Program-made: the position numbers and the translations under genes | Shown: positions 10,991 to 22,518 of the stretch, one piece after another | Numbering within the stretch: the first letter of the stretch is position 1 | Layout: each line of letters starts with the position of its first letter | Assembly: GCA_012934845.2 (NCBI GenBank) | Contig: WNNJ02002556.1 | Span: 31,758-95,757 of the forward strand | DNA: 64,000 bases | Reading direction: 5' to 3' | Source of the DNA: Pomphorhynchus laevis | Lineage: Eukaryota; Acanthocephala; Palaeacanthocephala; Echinorhynchida; Pomphorhynchidae | The notes under the pieces: model-generated | Told to the model about the DNA's origin: nothing | The model's input: the letters and a program-made list of their open reading frames with translations, nothing else | The model's database searches: none

Positions 10991-13900
10991 TACATTAACC
11001 ATGTCGCATTAACCTATTTATTATATTCTGTTTGTTTGTAGATTGTTCAAATAAAGCTGCATAAATTGCTTTCAGTTCAATTTATTTTAACAATTGTGAT
11101 CTATGGACCGAATTCTCAAGCCCGAAACACTCGTCGCAGATCCTAATGATCCACAATCGCCTATGATATGGATGCATTGAAAACAACGGTTTACTCACTT
11201 CTTACAGTCCATAGTTGATATCACAGATGACAATAAGATCCATATACTCGTGAATCACATTTCACCATCTCTTTATCAGCACATTTCAAATGTCGACGAT
11301 TACAAAACAGCAATTCAAACCCTTGACAGCTTGTTCGTCAAACCGAAGAGCGAAGTTTTTGCTCGATTCAAACTGAGTTCATGCAAACAATCAGATTCGC
11401 AGTCTATCGACCAATTCATCCAAGCGTTAAATACGTTTAGTAAGGATTGCGAATTTGCTGCGGTGTCCGCAATAGATCACAGAAATTTATTTGTGCGTGA
11501 TGCCTTTATTGCTGGAATTCGCAGTACCTTTATTAGACAAAGGTTACTAGAGTATCCTCCATTGAGCATGGATCAAGCTTTCACAAAAGCCCGAGCACTC
11601 GAAATGGCTCAAATACAAGCGGAACAATACACAAATCAAGAAAATTCGATTGCAGCCGTTCGAGATTTGGCTGAACCGGGTTTCGATTCTAACAATTCCA
11701 ATGCATCTAATGCGAAAAATGAATATATTGCCAGATTGAATCACAATTGCTTTTTCTGTGGACAATCAAATCATGCCCGTTCAAGGTGTCCGGCTCGAAA
11801 TTCGATTTGTCGATCATGTGGCAAAACAGGACATTACGCAGCTGTATGTAAGTCAAAACATCGCCCCAAAGTATACAACAGTGCATTAACACACGATATT
11901 ATGAACCCCAATCCAGATCATTTTCCAAGCTTGTCCACCATCATTTCATCATCGGTCCACTCTGAATTAAGAAAGACAACGGTACGGGTAATATTAAATG
12001 GTCATGAAGTAGATGCACTCATTGACACAGGAAGCTCCGAAAACTTTGTTAGCGATAATATTGTCGAACAATACCAATTTAAAAGGAGTCCTTATAAAAA
12101 TGTCGTTACTATGGCCACATCATATTGTACTTCCAAGATTCACCATTGTGTGTATAAGCAAGTATCGCTAAACGGATTAACGGATAAAAACGTCCGCCTT
12201 CTATGTCTACCGAATCTTTGTTCAGATATCATACTGGGTCATCCGTATCTTTCACATCACGAATCTCTAACAATCAATTTCAGTGGCAGCAAGGCCCCGA
12301 TTGTTATCGCGTCGATAAAATCAATCAATATAGTGTCCATCGCTGTTTTCATCCTTGGATAGGTCATGTAAGCCAATAGCAATCAAATCTCGCCGATATT
12401 CCCATGATCATTATCAATTCATTCGCTCTGAAATCATGCGTCTACTCAAGGACGGGGTAATAGAACATAGCCAGTCCCCCTGGCGTGCGCAGGTAGTGGT
12501 TGCTGAACATTTGGAAAAGAAACGCTTAGTAATTGATTACTCAATGACAGTTAATAGATTTACACACCAAGATGCATACCCACTACCACGCATTGATCAG
12601 ATTATTGAAAATATTTCGAAATTTGCGATATTCAGCAAACTAGGCATGAAGGCAGCCTACCATCAATTGGTTCAGAGATGATGAACGAAAGTTTACCGCC
12701 TTCGAAGCCAACGGCCAACTGTTCCAATTTATACGCATTCCATTTGGACTCACCAACGCCCCAGCAGTGTTTCAACGTACTATGGATAAAATTATCAACC
12801 AAGAGAAGTTGAAAGGAGTATTTGCATATCTCGATGATATGATAATATGCGAACTTACTCGTGCAGACCACGATGATAATCTGGACAAGCTCAAGCGTGT
12901 AATTGCCAAATACAATATATCTCTTAATTCCGATAAATGCATTTACGGTGTCGATAGCATAAATGTCCTAGGAGTTCTTATTTCGAAGGGGCAAATCCGA
13001 ACTGACCCACAACGGACAAGATGTCTTCTCGAAATAAAGCCAACTGCAACACAAGCCGAATTGAAGCGATTACTCGGATTATTCGCTTATTATTCAAAAT
13101 GGATATCAAAGTTTTCTGAAAAGGTAAGACCTTTATTACACGTCAACATTTTTCCCTTGACTGAAGAACAAATTAAAGTATTTGATTCTATCCGCAAGGA
13201 TATAGCAGACTCGGTCCTAGCAACAATCAGAGATGACTCGACATTGATGGTCGAAACTGATGCTTCATGTCACACTGTCGCAGCTGTTCTGTCACAGGAC
13301 GGGAAACCTGTTGCCTTTATGTCTAAGACTTTACACGGCAGTGCGAAAAATTATTCAGCTGTAGAGAAGGAAGCTCTAGCCATAGTTGAAGCGCTAAAAG
13401 AATGGCGGCATTTCCTTATTGGTCGACACTTTCAATTGTTAACAGACCAGAAAAGTGTAGCATATATATTCGATACTTTTCACAAAAGTTCGATAAAAAA
13501 CGAAAAAATGATTCGATGGAGGGTCGAGCTTGCTCCGTTTCGATTTGATGTCAGTTACCGTCCTGGAATCCGTAATGTCTCAGCTGATGTCTTTTCTCGA
13601 ATAAACTGCTCTGCTGTTGCTGGTCCTACGAGATTGCGTGAGGTTCACGAGTCATTGTGTCAACCCGGTGTAACGCGACTATACCATTACGTTCGGAACA
13701 GGAATCTGCCATTTTCAGTAGAAGATGTTAGAAGCATAATTAAAGATTGCAAAACTTGTTCGCTACTTAAGCCGAGATATTACAAACCACAAAATTCTCA
13801 TTTGATAAAGGCGACCATGCCTTTCGAGCGAATTTCGATGGATTTTAAAGGTTCACTGCCAACAAATTCGCGTAATCGGTATTTATTGATGATGATAGAC

Positions 13901-14885
13901 GAATATTCGAGATACCCATTTGGGTTTGCGTGTCCCGATACATCAACCTCTACAATAATAAAATGTCTTGATCAGTTATTTTATCTATTCGGACTGCCAT
14001 CATATGTTCATTCCGACCGCGGATCAGGCTTTATCTCAAAAGAACTCAAAAGCTACCTCACAAACCTCAATGTTGCCAGTAGTCACAGCAGTCCGTACAA
14101 TCCTACAGGGAATGGACAAATCGAGAAATATAATGGCATAGTATGGAAAGCTATCGAACTAGACCTCAAAACAAGGAACATACATATATCGGAGTGGGAA
14201 AGATCGTTACCACGTGCATTGAACGCAATCAGATCCTTGCTTTATACTGAAACTAGTGCAACACCACATGATCGCCTTTTTTCATTCCAACGACGAACAC
14301 CGTCTGGTCAGTCATTACCTAAGTGGTTGCACAAAGATGAATCAGTAGTATTACAAAGGCATCCGAGAGTGAGCAAATATGACCCGTCAACCGAAGTTGT
14401 AGAGATTATCGACATCGACCCACATTATGCTCAAGTCAGACACAGTGACGGTAAGGAGAGCACTGTTTCGGTCAAGCATCTCTCACGTTATCCTAAAGAG
14501 AAAGGAAACACGGACCAAGACAAAGAAAATTACGAAGGCAGTGAGCGAATAGGAGATAGCATCGACAGTGTACATGAACGTTCTGAAAATGATTCACCTA
14601 AACACATCAATAAAGATCACGACAACGACTCAACTTACTCAAACAATGAACAACATTGTATCGACCAATGTCATTCAAGCATCGAACCGATACCCAGCCT
14701 AATCTTCCGACGTTCAGGACGAACTCGACGTCAACCTACATATCTAAGCGATTATGTGGTGGGGGAGAATGATGTGATATGAAGACCATTATTCGTTACA
14801 TTAACCATGTCACATTAACCTATTTATTATATTCTGTTTGTTTGTAGATTGTTCAAATAAAGCTGCATAAATCGCTTTCAGTTCA
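10991..14885 (+). mobile_element. Ty3/Gypsy LTR retrotransposon, Mag-like
   Basis: An 89-bp direct repeat bounds the element (10991-11079 and 14797-14885) with two differences between copies. Short terminal repeats of this size are typical of the Mag lineage. Parts in order: gag-like region from about 11.25 kb with two CCHC knuckles (CFFCGQSNHARSRC, CRSCGKTGHYAAVC) near 11.75-11.85 kb; aspartic protease with IDTGSSENFV near 12.02 kb; reverse transcriptase at about 12.4-13.1 kb with YLDD; RNase H with VETDAS near 13.25 kb; integrase at about 13.65-14.5 kb (HHCC-like zinc region, DFKGS and HSDRGSGF core blocks). A purine-rich tract near 14.76 kb precedes the 3' repeat. The coding region is broken in a few places, at least two, and the domains remain well preserved. 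The low repeat divergence suggests a fairly young insertion, though 89 bp gives a wide error. No clear target duplication was found. Confidence 0.9.
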
Positions 14886-14996
14886 TATATATTGTTTAAT
14901 ATATTGTTAAACTATACTAAGGTTTTTAAAAATGAAACCGTGAGACAACCAATAATTAGAAACGTTGTGTTTTAAAAAATACACTAATATATTTAA
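14886..14996. other. AT-rich spacer, NDUFB3 3' UTR side
   Basis: Short AT-rich sequence between the LTR element and the NDUFB3 stop codon. On the minus strand an ATTAAA just past the stop could serve as a poly(A) signal. Confidence 0.4.
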
Positions 14997-15302
14997 TTAA
15001 TGGTGGTGTGGATTGACATATTTGAATGAACCCGTAGTCTTGTATCGATTCAAGTAATCATAGGCAATGCACAGCAAAGCAGCAGATATACCCCACTTAG
15101 ATCCGGTACCTACAAGCTTTAATGCTTTTCGCTGTGTTGATTGATAACCCATTTTGACACTATATCGCCAAACATCATTTCTTATCCACGGATCTTTTAA
15201 TCCATGTGCAGCCAACCGCTTGGCATATTTCTGTAATTCCGGAGCATCATCCAACGAATATTCTCTCCAATCTGGAATTTTATATGGAGAATCATGAGGC
15301 AT
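14997..15302 (-). CDS. NDUFB3: NADH dehydrogenase 1 beta subcomplex subunit 3 (B12)
   Basis: A complete 101-residue frame, MPHDSPYKIPDW to PHHH. It matches NDUFB3/B12 throughout: N-terminal PDWREY, the LAAHGLKDPWIRNDVWRY signature (about residues 31-48), one hydrophobic membrane segment (about 71-86, WGISAALLCIAYDYL) and a short His-rich tail. The protein is a small accessory subunit in the membrane arm of mitochondrial complex I, and about 100 residues is the normal length. On the minus strand a TTTTATTTTTCAG acceptor ends at 15314, 11 bases before the ATG, so a 5' UTR exon probably lies upstream. That, and the absence of a poly(A) tract or target duplication, argues for a genuine gene rather than a processed copy. 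The frame is intact. The upstream flank is filled with repeat debris and no promoter was identified. A Mag-like element sits about 110 bp downstream of the stop. Confidence 0.93.
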   Translation of the reverse strand: MPHDSPYKIPDWREYSLDDAPELQKYAKRLAAHGLKDPWIRNDVWRYSVKMGYQSTQRKALKLVGTGSKWGISAALLCIAYDYLNRYKTTGSFKYVNPHHH

Positions 15303-15313
15303 TTTACACTATT

Positions 15314-15326
15314 CTGAAAAATAAAA
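15314..15326 (-). promoter_or_regulatory. Splice acceptor in the NDUFB3 5' UTR
   Basis: On the minus strand a T-rich tract ends in CAG at 15314, directly before AATAGTGTAAA and the NDUFB3 ATG. It implies a spliced leader exon at higher coordinates. That exon was not located. Confidence 0.55.
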
Positions 15327-15359
15327 TCATATTAGTATAAGTTCAGATTTTATAAAGCA

Positions 15360-15480
15360 TCTCTAACAGATTTTATAAAGCATCTCTAACAAGATGCTTG
15401 TAGAAAATTCTGATAATTCTGAATTTTTTAAAGATGCTAGTGAAGTAACTAGTGAAATATCAAAATGATTTTTCTTGTCG
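15360..15480 (+). repeat. Penelope-like terminal-repeat fragment
   Basis: The segment around 15431-15475 reads AAGATGCTAG...ACTAG, then TGAAATATCAAAA. It is a diverged relative of the CTGAAGATGCTAAC...GTTAGCGAAATATC motif found in the palindromes at 22.4-22.6 kb. Both arms of the small stem have changed (GCTAAC/GTTAGC to GCTAGT/ACTAGT). It also shares the imperfect duplicate CATCTCTAACA at 15357 and 15380. Confidence 0.4.
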
Positions 15481-15529
15481 TTCAACTATACCTGATGGTT
15501 CCTGGAAATTTAAAAATTAAAATACAGAG

Positions 15530-16815
15530 CAGGATGGATATATTTCTAACATTTTATTTTATTGAAAATAAAATATTACAAATTTTCCGATCTCATGGTG
15601 GCAACAGTTATTATAATGTTTATAATATTATCGTTACATATTGATTTTAATTCTTTATTATAATTACAAATTTTTCGTCCTAATGGTGGTAGGAATTTAT
15701 ATCTCATTTCAGGAATATATTTACTTAAATCTGATTCTATTATTTCTTTACTTTTAGAATAATTTAAAAGTCCGGCTATATTTATGTTATCTATACATTT
15801 ATTATGATTAAATAATAAATTATTGTATTTTCATTGCTATTATTAACATTTATTGTACGATTATAGTATTTTGTATTACAATAACTGTCTACTATACAAC
15901 TTAGCCTATCATAGTCGTTAATTAATCTTTGATTTATTGAACAAGTGATATCTTTAGAAAAACTTCTTATATTTACATAAGATCCTATTTTACCTTATTT
16001 TATACCTTATTTTAGGAATATACCTTATTTTAGGAATATATTTACTTAAATCTGATCCAATTATTTCTTTACTTTTAGAATTATATAAAAGTCCGGCTAT
16101 ATTTATGTTTTCTATACATTAATTAATAAATTTTATGGTCAGTGTATATTTTTATTGTTATTATTAGCATTTATTGTATGATCAGTGTCGCCATTGCAGT
16201 TAGTGCATCGGTTTGTATACGTGCTACAAGGCTTAGAATAAACGAACAAGCACAGTATTATCAAACATAGTAAAAGATGGGCAAGCGTCTAAGATTTACA
16301 TCAATGACTGATCAAAAAGCAAACAAATTTAAGGATATTATGTGTATTTGTTGTTTATTTTTATAATAAAAACTGGTATTTTTTTAATTTATTGTATGAT
16401 TATAGTATTCTACATTACAATAACTGTCTATTATACAACTCAACCTATCATATTCGTTAATTTATCTTTGATTTATTGAACAAATAATTATTTTTAGAAA
16501 AACTTCTTATATTTACATAAAGATCTTTTAGCTTATTATCACTTAAAAGTTGTTTTAATATTTCTAATTGTTCATTTATATAAATATCTTTTTTAATATT
16601 TTTAACTCTATTTTTCTTATTCCTTTTATCCCCATGACTTCTTAATTTGCATTTAACCGAATTATTATAATATAGTTGTTTATTATGTACCATACTACTT
16701 CTGCCAATTCCTTGTACCACGTCATTCAATCCTAATGGGATTGAATGACGTGGTACAATGACGTGGTACAAATAAAGGTATAGTTTAATAAAAACTATAC
16801 CTTTTGATAGCATTT
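15530..16815 (-). repeat. Decayed repeat with internal ~330-500 bp duplications
   Basis: Two blocks recur. The block near 15710-15815 (ATATATTTACTTAAATCTGA ... AAAGTCCGGCTATA) returns near 16030-16125. The block near 15880-15990 (ACAATAACTGTCTA, then TTTGATTTATTGAACAA) returns near 16390-16530. The minus strand keeps a lysine-rich frame (16813-16457) containing INEQLEILKQLLSDNKLKDL, a possible coiled-coil segment. I do not recognise it; an N-terminal Penelope-like or LINE ORF region is possible. A 20-bp perfect inverted repeat (TGTACCACGTCATTCAATCC and its complement) lies at about 16711-16755. Confidence 0.4.
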
Positions 16816-16821
16816 TCCTTA

Positions 16822-16985
16822 ATTATAGACTTGCGAAATACAGTTTGAATCGTTTTTATTGGAGCTTTCGACCAAACGGTTCTTGTCAACAGATACAAAA
16901 TCAAACAGAATTATCTGTTGACAAGGACCGTTTGGTCGAAAGCTCCAATAAAAACGATTCAAACTGTATTTCGCAAGTCTATAAT
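16822..16985. repeat. 164-bp palindrome, 74-bp arms
   Basis: Arms 16822-16895 and 16912-16985 are reverse complements with a single mismatch, separated by 16 bp. Each arm contains GACCGTTTGGTCGAAAGC (one arm with GAACC). This is a short stem followed by GAAA, preceded by CTGTTGACAAG, which resembles a degenerate hammerhead core. Inverted terminal pieces of this kind are seen in Penelope-like elements. Near-identity of the arms suggests recent origin or ongoing arm conversion. Confidence 0.9.
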
Positions 16986-17401
16986 GAGTGATCGATACAA
17001 CTATCTATTCAAAGACTTGCACGCAACTATGTCTAATTTTCCTTAATTCATTGTTTTCAATTAATTCTAGATTATGATTGACTTTTTCGATCTGTTTTAA
17101 TCTAAGGAAAATTTGAAAATTTCCAAAATTTAGAATTTGTATCCAGCGGACTACATTCGAAACAATTGCAAAATCCTGCATTTTAAAAATCAAATGCTTT
17201 GGAAAAGTGAAAAAAGATAATCTACATTAGTACCTTGTTCAGCTGAATCAGCCCCCTGAATGCTGAGCAACAATTAAATTAGTCGCAGTGGAACGGTCTT
17301 CCTTAAAGCCATGTTGATTAACGCACAAAAAATAATTGGACTTCAAATATTTGCTTATATATTTATACAATAATCGCTCCACGATTCGGCAACATACAAA
17401 G
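16986..17401. other. Unassigned AT-rich stretch
   Basis: Nothing certain is visible. The segment near 17235-17390 (minus strand; NHGFKEDRST-like and LYKYISKYLKS-like words) resembles a fragment of a LINE reverse transcriptase around the GFRKGRST block, but it is too short and decayed to assign. Confidence 0.35.
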
Positions 17402-20400
17402 AAGATTTATTTTTAAGTGGCTAATGCGTGCCGGCGCACGCTTACATGACCACCACATCAACAAAAAATATAAATCATGTTTCGAGGAGGTGTATACGGA
17501 TATGGCATTTGAATGCAGTAAGAGAGGAAGCGCGGCGGACGTAGAGTGGGAGCTGATTCCAGGCGAGTGAGGCGGCGACGAGGAAGGATCGGATACCGTA
17601 GTTGTTAGAGTAATTGGGAATATAGAGTAAGAGAGAGTTACGGGAACGCAGTGATAGAGAGGTGGGACGAGTGTCGTTTAAGAAAGGGAGGTTGATTAGC
17701 GAAAAGGAGCCGACAGCAATGAGACGAAAAGTTACGAGAAGGCAGAGTTGTATGCGGATGTGGATGGTGGGCTAGGAGAGTTGAGCAAGATATGTGGATG
17801 TAGGTCAAAGCGACGAAGACGTATGAGTACTCGAACGACGGAGTTGATAATGCATTATAGGGGTAGGATTATGGATTTTGGAGAATTGTCGAAAAGCTGA
17901 GGCAGTACTCGATTTTAGGAAAAAGAAGCGATGAAAGAAGAGATGTATATGAACGGGAGTCGATAAGGGGGCGGATACGGCGGATGTCACGGAGAATTAA
18001 GTTAGATGAGTGGACCTTGTCGCGGACGAAGGATTTAAGGGAAAGGTGGTCATCTAAATAGAATCCTAAGAAAGTCAGATTGTGTACTACTGTGATGATT
18101 GATGATGCAAAATATACAGGATGGGAGATATGTTAGCTTAACGGTAGAGGATTCACATTATTTTTGACCTTTCTGGGTTTAGAACGAGATCAAGATGGGA
18201 GAGATGTTTGTAGATAGAAAAAAAACAGTTGGAGGCAGATATGTCTATATCGCATATGCGATGGGTGGGTGCATGAGCATATATGAGGATGTCATCAGCG
18301 TATTGCATTACGTTAAAGGAGTAGGGTTCGATAAACGAAGAGAGATCGCGAGTAGAAGAGAGAAAAGCAGGGGACCTAGAACTGAACCTTGTGGGACCCC
18401 GCATAAAATAGGGATGGGAGGGAAATACGATGAATTAGAACAGACGCGAAAGGAACGGTCGGATAGATATGAGGCAAACCATGCTACGGAGGAGGAAGAA
18501 AAGCCGTAATTATAAAGAAGGCAAGAAATGAGGATGAAATGGTCGACGATGTCGAAGGCGGATGAGAGGTCGAGGGAGATGAGAACACTATATAGAGCCT
18601 TATCATGAGAAATGAGTACAACGTTGTAAACTTTCATGAAGACGATTTCTGTGGAGTGATTAGAGCGGAAAGCGGATTGGAAAGGAGGGTACAGATTAGA
18701 TGAAGATATATAAACGTTGGTCTGTATTAAGATAAGGCGCTCTAAGAGCTTGGAAAGAGTAGGGAGAAGTGAAATGGGGCGATAGCTAGAAGGAAGGGAG
18801 GGGTCGAGCGATTGTTCCTTAAGAAAGGGACGAAACGATGGCGGATTTCCAGTGTGAATGAAAGATACGACCGCAGATGGACGAGTTAAACAAGGTGGTG
18901 AGGAATGGGGATATCGATGAGCATACTGATTTAAGTATGGGAGTAGTCAGGGGATCGGCAGGTGAGGTTTTGTTGGGCAATGACATGAGGACAGATGAGA
19001 CTTCGGCCGGTGAGACAGGGATAATATGGAAGAGTTCTGGGAGGATGAGGCGAAGCGAGTAGCCGTGAAACGGAATGGAGACGAGGTTGTGAGATAGCAG
19101 CGTGGATACTTTGGTCTGAAGAAATGACGAATAATCATGGGGATTGATGTTGCAAGACGAAGAGGAGCGATAAAGGATTGAGTTAAAAGTATGCCAGAGA
19201 GACTTGAAGTTTAATGAAGTGTTGATTTTATGCTGCCAGAATAAATTGCATTTGGTACGTAGTAGGTGGAGATGAGACCGGCGAAGAGCAAGATAGGAAT
19301 CACGGACTGACGGAGTGAGTGGATATCACGTCTGAGAAAGCAGTGATAGACTCGAAAAGCATAACGGATTCGACGCTTTGAGAGCAGGCATTGGATGTCA
19401 AACCATGTGCACGATGCAAGCGACGGTAAGTGTAAGGCTTGAAGTGCAAGAGTATATCGAGAATGGATGTGAGTTTAGGGTCGAAAAGAAAGGCAAGATC
19501 GTGTGGAGTGAATGATGTTATTGTATGAGAAGATAGATACGATCAAGACATACGTTGAAGTGGCCTAGAACGAGTGAAGGGATTGAGGACAAAGAACAAT
19601 TAGAAAGGAGGTCAGCGAGTTCGGTAAAAAATAAGGAAATAGGAGGTGATGAACCAGAACGGTATACAATAACGAAATCCAGAATGATCGGGGTAGAAGA
19701 ACGACAAGTGTGCAATTCGAAAGAGCAAAGACTGAAAGAGGGTGATTTTGCGAAGAGACGCGGTGTAACGGGCGAATGCAACAATACCGCCATGATTAGA
19801 GAATTTAGAAGAGGATGAGCTGAGAGGCGGGCGGATTCGACTAGTGAGCAACCGGCATAGAGCATACGGCGAATGGAGAGGTCTTGTAATTTGAGTGCCA
19901 GGATTCGGTGAGTCAGAAGAGATTGATGAATTGCTTGGTGAATAGGTTGATGTTAAGATCTGATTTATTGAGAATAGATCTATTGTTGAGGAGGCCGAGG
20001 CGGAAACCGTGTGTGTGGTGTAACTGTTTAGCGGAGAAGACAAATAGGGGAGATGGAACCCCATCAAATTTTGCTGCGTGTGTAGGTAACTTGAAAATTT
20101 TCGTCTATGTTTCGGATTATGAGAGATATTTCGCCATTTTCCTTTCGACGGCGTTTTTCGATGCGGACAGAAGAGAGTTGAACGATTTCAGATGGGGTGC
20201 GATCGGGGAAAATTCAAATGGTTGAAGATGACATTATTTTAAATGCGACAGGGTATATGTCCTTGAAAAAGGATGGTTTATCCGCAAGAACAAGAGACGA
20301 TAGGATGGATCTGAAGGCGGAAACATCGCGGTCGAGACGTGCTTGTGGAGATAAGGAGGTGGAAGGAACGATATTAGTGACGATGACGTAACGATCACGA

Positions 20401-21096
20401 GAAGGAAAGCGTTTCCGTAAATGAGGACGAGTGACGTGAATGTGGGAGATCACGATAAGAGAGCTGGTAGTTAAGGATTTGGAGGCAGTTGGTTTGACGA
20501 CGGGGTACATAGAGGGTAATGATAATAAAAAGGATGGAAAGCGATGTGAGGAAAGGTTATGAGTGGAAGGATCGTGGAGGTTGGTGAAGGTGATTTTGAT
20601 TGTGGATGTAGGTTATTAAGAGACGAGACAAGAAGGACGTGACGGGGGTGTCGGAGGTGAAGATGGCATGGGATGGGAAGTATATATGGTGGCATTGTCG
20701 GTGAGTGGAGATAGGAGATTGGAAATGTCGGGGATAGTTTGAGTGGATGTGTTGGATGTTGATATGTGCTTATTGGAGAGGTTGCGGATTAGTTTGTTGG
20801 CACAAAAACCACATAGAAAGTCTTCTTTAGACTTAATGTTGTCGCAGGCGATTGTTGTCCAGACGCTGCAGTCGTGTGTCGAGCACTGCACCTGCAGTTG
20901 TGCATAGTTGCTGTTGTTCTTAGATGTTTTCTTGCGTCTTCTTATTGACGTCCTTGTGTGCTGAAGCTGTTAGATTTGCTACTGTAACTGGTCGGCGAGC
21001 GTAGCGAGACGATCTATTTAAGCTTATCGAGAGATTAAGCTCAATCCGCGAGCGTAGCGAACAGAACTGACAGGAAAAAATCTGGAACTGACAGGA
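17402..21096 (-). mobile_element. LINE-A copy A4, near full length but decayed
   Basis: Read on the minus strand, the order is complete. 5' UTR with two 20-bp GTCAGTTCC-type repeats (21063-21096) and the GCTACGCTCGCGG palindrome. ORF1 start region with a PHD-like Cys motif CSTHDCSVW...CGFCANK (20891-20790). ORF1 C-terminal block RKRFPSRDRYVIVTN (about 20420). ORF2 start near 20067 (MMGFHLPYLSSPLNS). Endonuclease with GGCSLVESAR-like, VIVYR and LGHFNVCLD blocks (GDFNIR in intact copies) at about 19.5-19.9 kb. RT with LDLSSAFDIVDH, GVPQGSVLGP and MQYADDILIYAHAP at about 18.3-18.6 kb. 3' tail with GCGTGC/GCACGC-type stem at 17.41-17.45 kb. Many frameshifts and stops interrupt both ORFs, so it is inactive. 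Confidence 0.9.
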
Positions 21097-21486
21097 AAAA
21101 TTTTATGTTATTTATTTCTCAAACTTTTTTATACACATGTTAAACTTACAGGTCTATAACTGTTGACATTAGAACGATCACATTTTTGTACAAAGATCTA
21201 ATAAATAACGCTTCCACATTTTTGGTGTATAGTCAGTAGTTATAGACGCAATGAATATCCAATACAACAGAAAGCAAATATCATTCACCAAAGTTTATCG
21301 GAAGCAATGATTCTGGGCATACTGATCCTGCTGATATAAGATTATTTAGTTCGCGTCTTACATCCTATCGGAAAATAAATCAAAAATACTAGAAAAAAAT
21401 CCAGCAGGAATATTGGATAATTGAATAGTATTGACTAACTAAAGGCACGTTTGTTTTAAAATATTGAATTGAATTTAAATGATAAA
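21097..21486. other. Unassigned AT-rich stretch
   Basis: No gene or recognisable element is seen between the LINE-A 5' UTR and the endonuclease fragment. Confidence 0.5.
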
Positions 21487-21716
21487 TTATGGATGAAAAT
21501 CTAGTGAAATGTAGGAGTCCAACAGAATAATGCAGTGATCCGATGTTCCTAAAGTTTCGAGATATGTAACATTTTCTATAATCTGTTTATCACAAGTAAG
21601 GCATATATCTAGTAAAGACGGTTGATTTCCAGTAAAACGTGTGTAATGACGCACATGTTGAACAAGATTAAGAGTATTGATTGTTTTTAATAGTAGATAC
21701 TGATCCATTATTGATA
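21487..21716 (-). pseudogene. CR1-like LINE endonuclease fragment
   Basis: A 73-codon open piece (start 21708) carries LLKTINTLNLVQHV, TRFTGNQPSLLDICLT and LGTSDHCIILL. These are the C-terminal half of an AP-type endonuclease, ending in the SDH catalytic block. The same order is seen in the CR1-like copy at 23865-26510. Both ends are truncated. Confidence 0.85.
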
Positions 21717-21786
21717 AAGAATTATTGAAGCTGGATCAACGAAAAGAGGAATTTTTTTATTTTTCCTCTGTTAGCATCTTCAAGAA
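21717..21786 (-). repeat. Penelope-like terminal fragment
   Basis: The sequence from AATTATTGAAGCTGGATCAA to CTGTTAGCATCTTCA matches, with an internal deletion, the left arm of the palindrome at 22519-22640. It directly abuts the endonuclease fragment. Confidence 0.5.
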
Positions 21787-22011
21787 ATTACAATGTCTTT
21801 AAATAAAGAACATTGAATTAAATTTTATTTAATCAAATAAAATTTTCCTTTTTTCATTAATATCTAGATAAGCATATCTTTTTTCATCATTATTAAGAAT
21901 TAGACTACCTGAATAAAGTTATTCACTTATTGATTATTTATTCAATTAATTGATGATTAATCTAATCTAGTAATTTATTCAAACGATTGATAATACTAAT
22001 ATTTATAATAA

Positions 22012-22185
22012 ATATTAGATGGTTTGGGAAATTATTTTGTTGAACTGCTTAACAAGTTAAAGAGGAAGATAGTTGCCGAGCGTCATCGAAGAGAAAACCG
22101 CGATGTTTTAAGCGAGTTAGCAGGTGAAAGTAGTAACACTGATGGCCCGGCTAATAAGATTAAGCCCGATGAAGATGAACCTTGA
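22012..22185 (+). CDS. Candidate C-terminal exon, unrecognised protein
   Basis: A 57-codon open stretch ends at TGA 22183-22185. It reads DGLGNYFVELLNKLKRKIVA, then a basic AERHRRENRD segment, then an acidic, Pro-containing tail ending KPDEDEP. The composition (basic helix followed by an acidic tail) and the balanced codon use stand out from the AT-rich flanks. A TATTAG acceptor-like site precedes it at 22013-22018. I do not recognise the family. It could be the last exon of a host nuclear protein, a piece of a transposon ORF, or an old pseudogene. No other exon was found. Confidence 0.3.
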   Translation: MLDGLGNYFVELLNKLKRKIVAERHRRENRDVLSELAGESSNTDGPANKIKPDEDEP

Positions 22186-22364
22186 AAACGAGCTTAGCAT
22201 TGTTGGCGCAGGCGGTTAGTTGACGGCGTTGGTTTACAATGTATTAATTTGTTATTCGCAAATACTTTTGTTTGATTTTTTTATTTTTCATTTTTTATTA
22301 GTTATACATATTAGTATCGCATAGAATTTATAAACTTTTCTCCAATTATTAAACTGTTAGCATC

Positions 22365-22410
22365 TGTTAGCATCTTCAGAAAAATAATAATTTTCTGAAG
22401 ATGCTAACAG
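22365..22410. repeat. 20-bp inverted repeat (Penelope-like motif)
   Basis: Arms 22365-22384 and 22391-22410 are perfect complements around a 6-bp AT spacer. On the plus strand the right arm continues as CTGAAGA, T, GCTAAC, loop, GTTAGC, GAAATATC (22395-22428), which has hammerhead-like order. Confidence 0.85.
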
Positions 22411-22518
22411 AGGTAGTTAGCGAAATATCAAATAAAATGTTCCTTTTTAAATTGTAATTTAGAGTGGTAATTGTACGAGTATTAATTATAATTAAGAGTA
22501 AATAATTATTGGAGCTTG

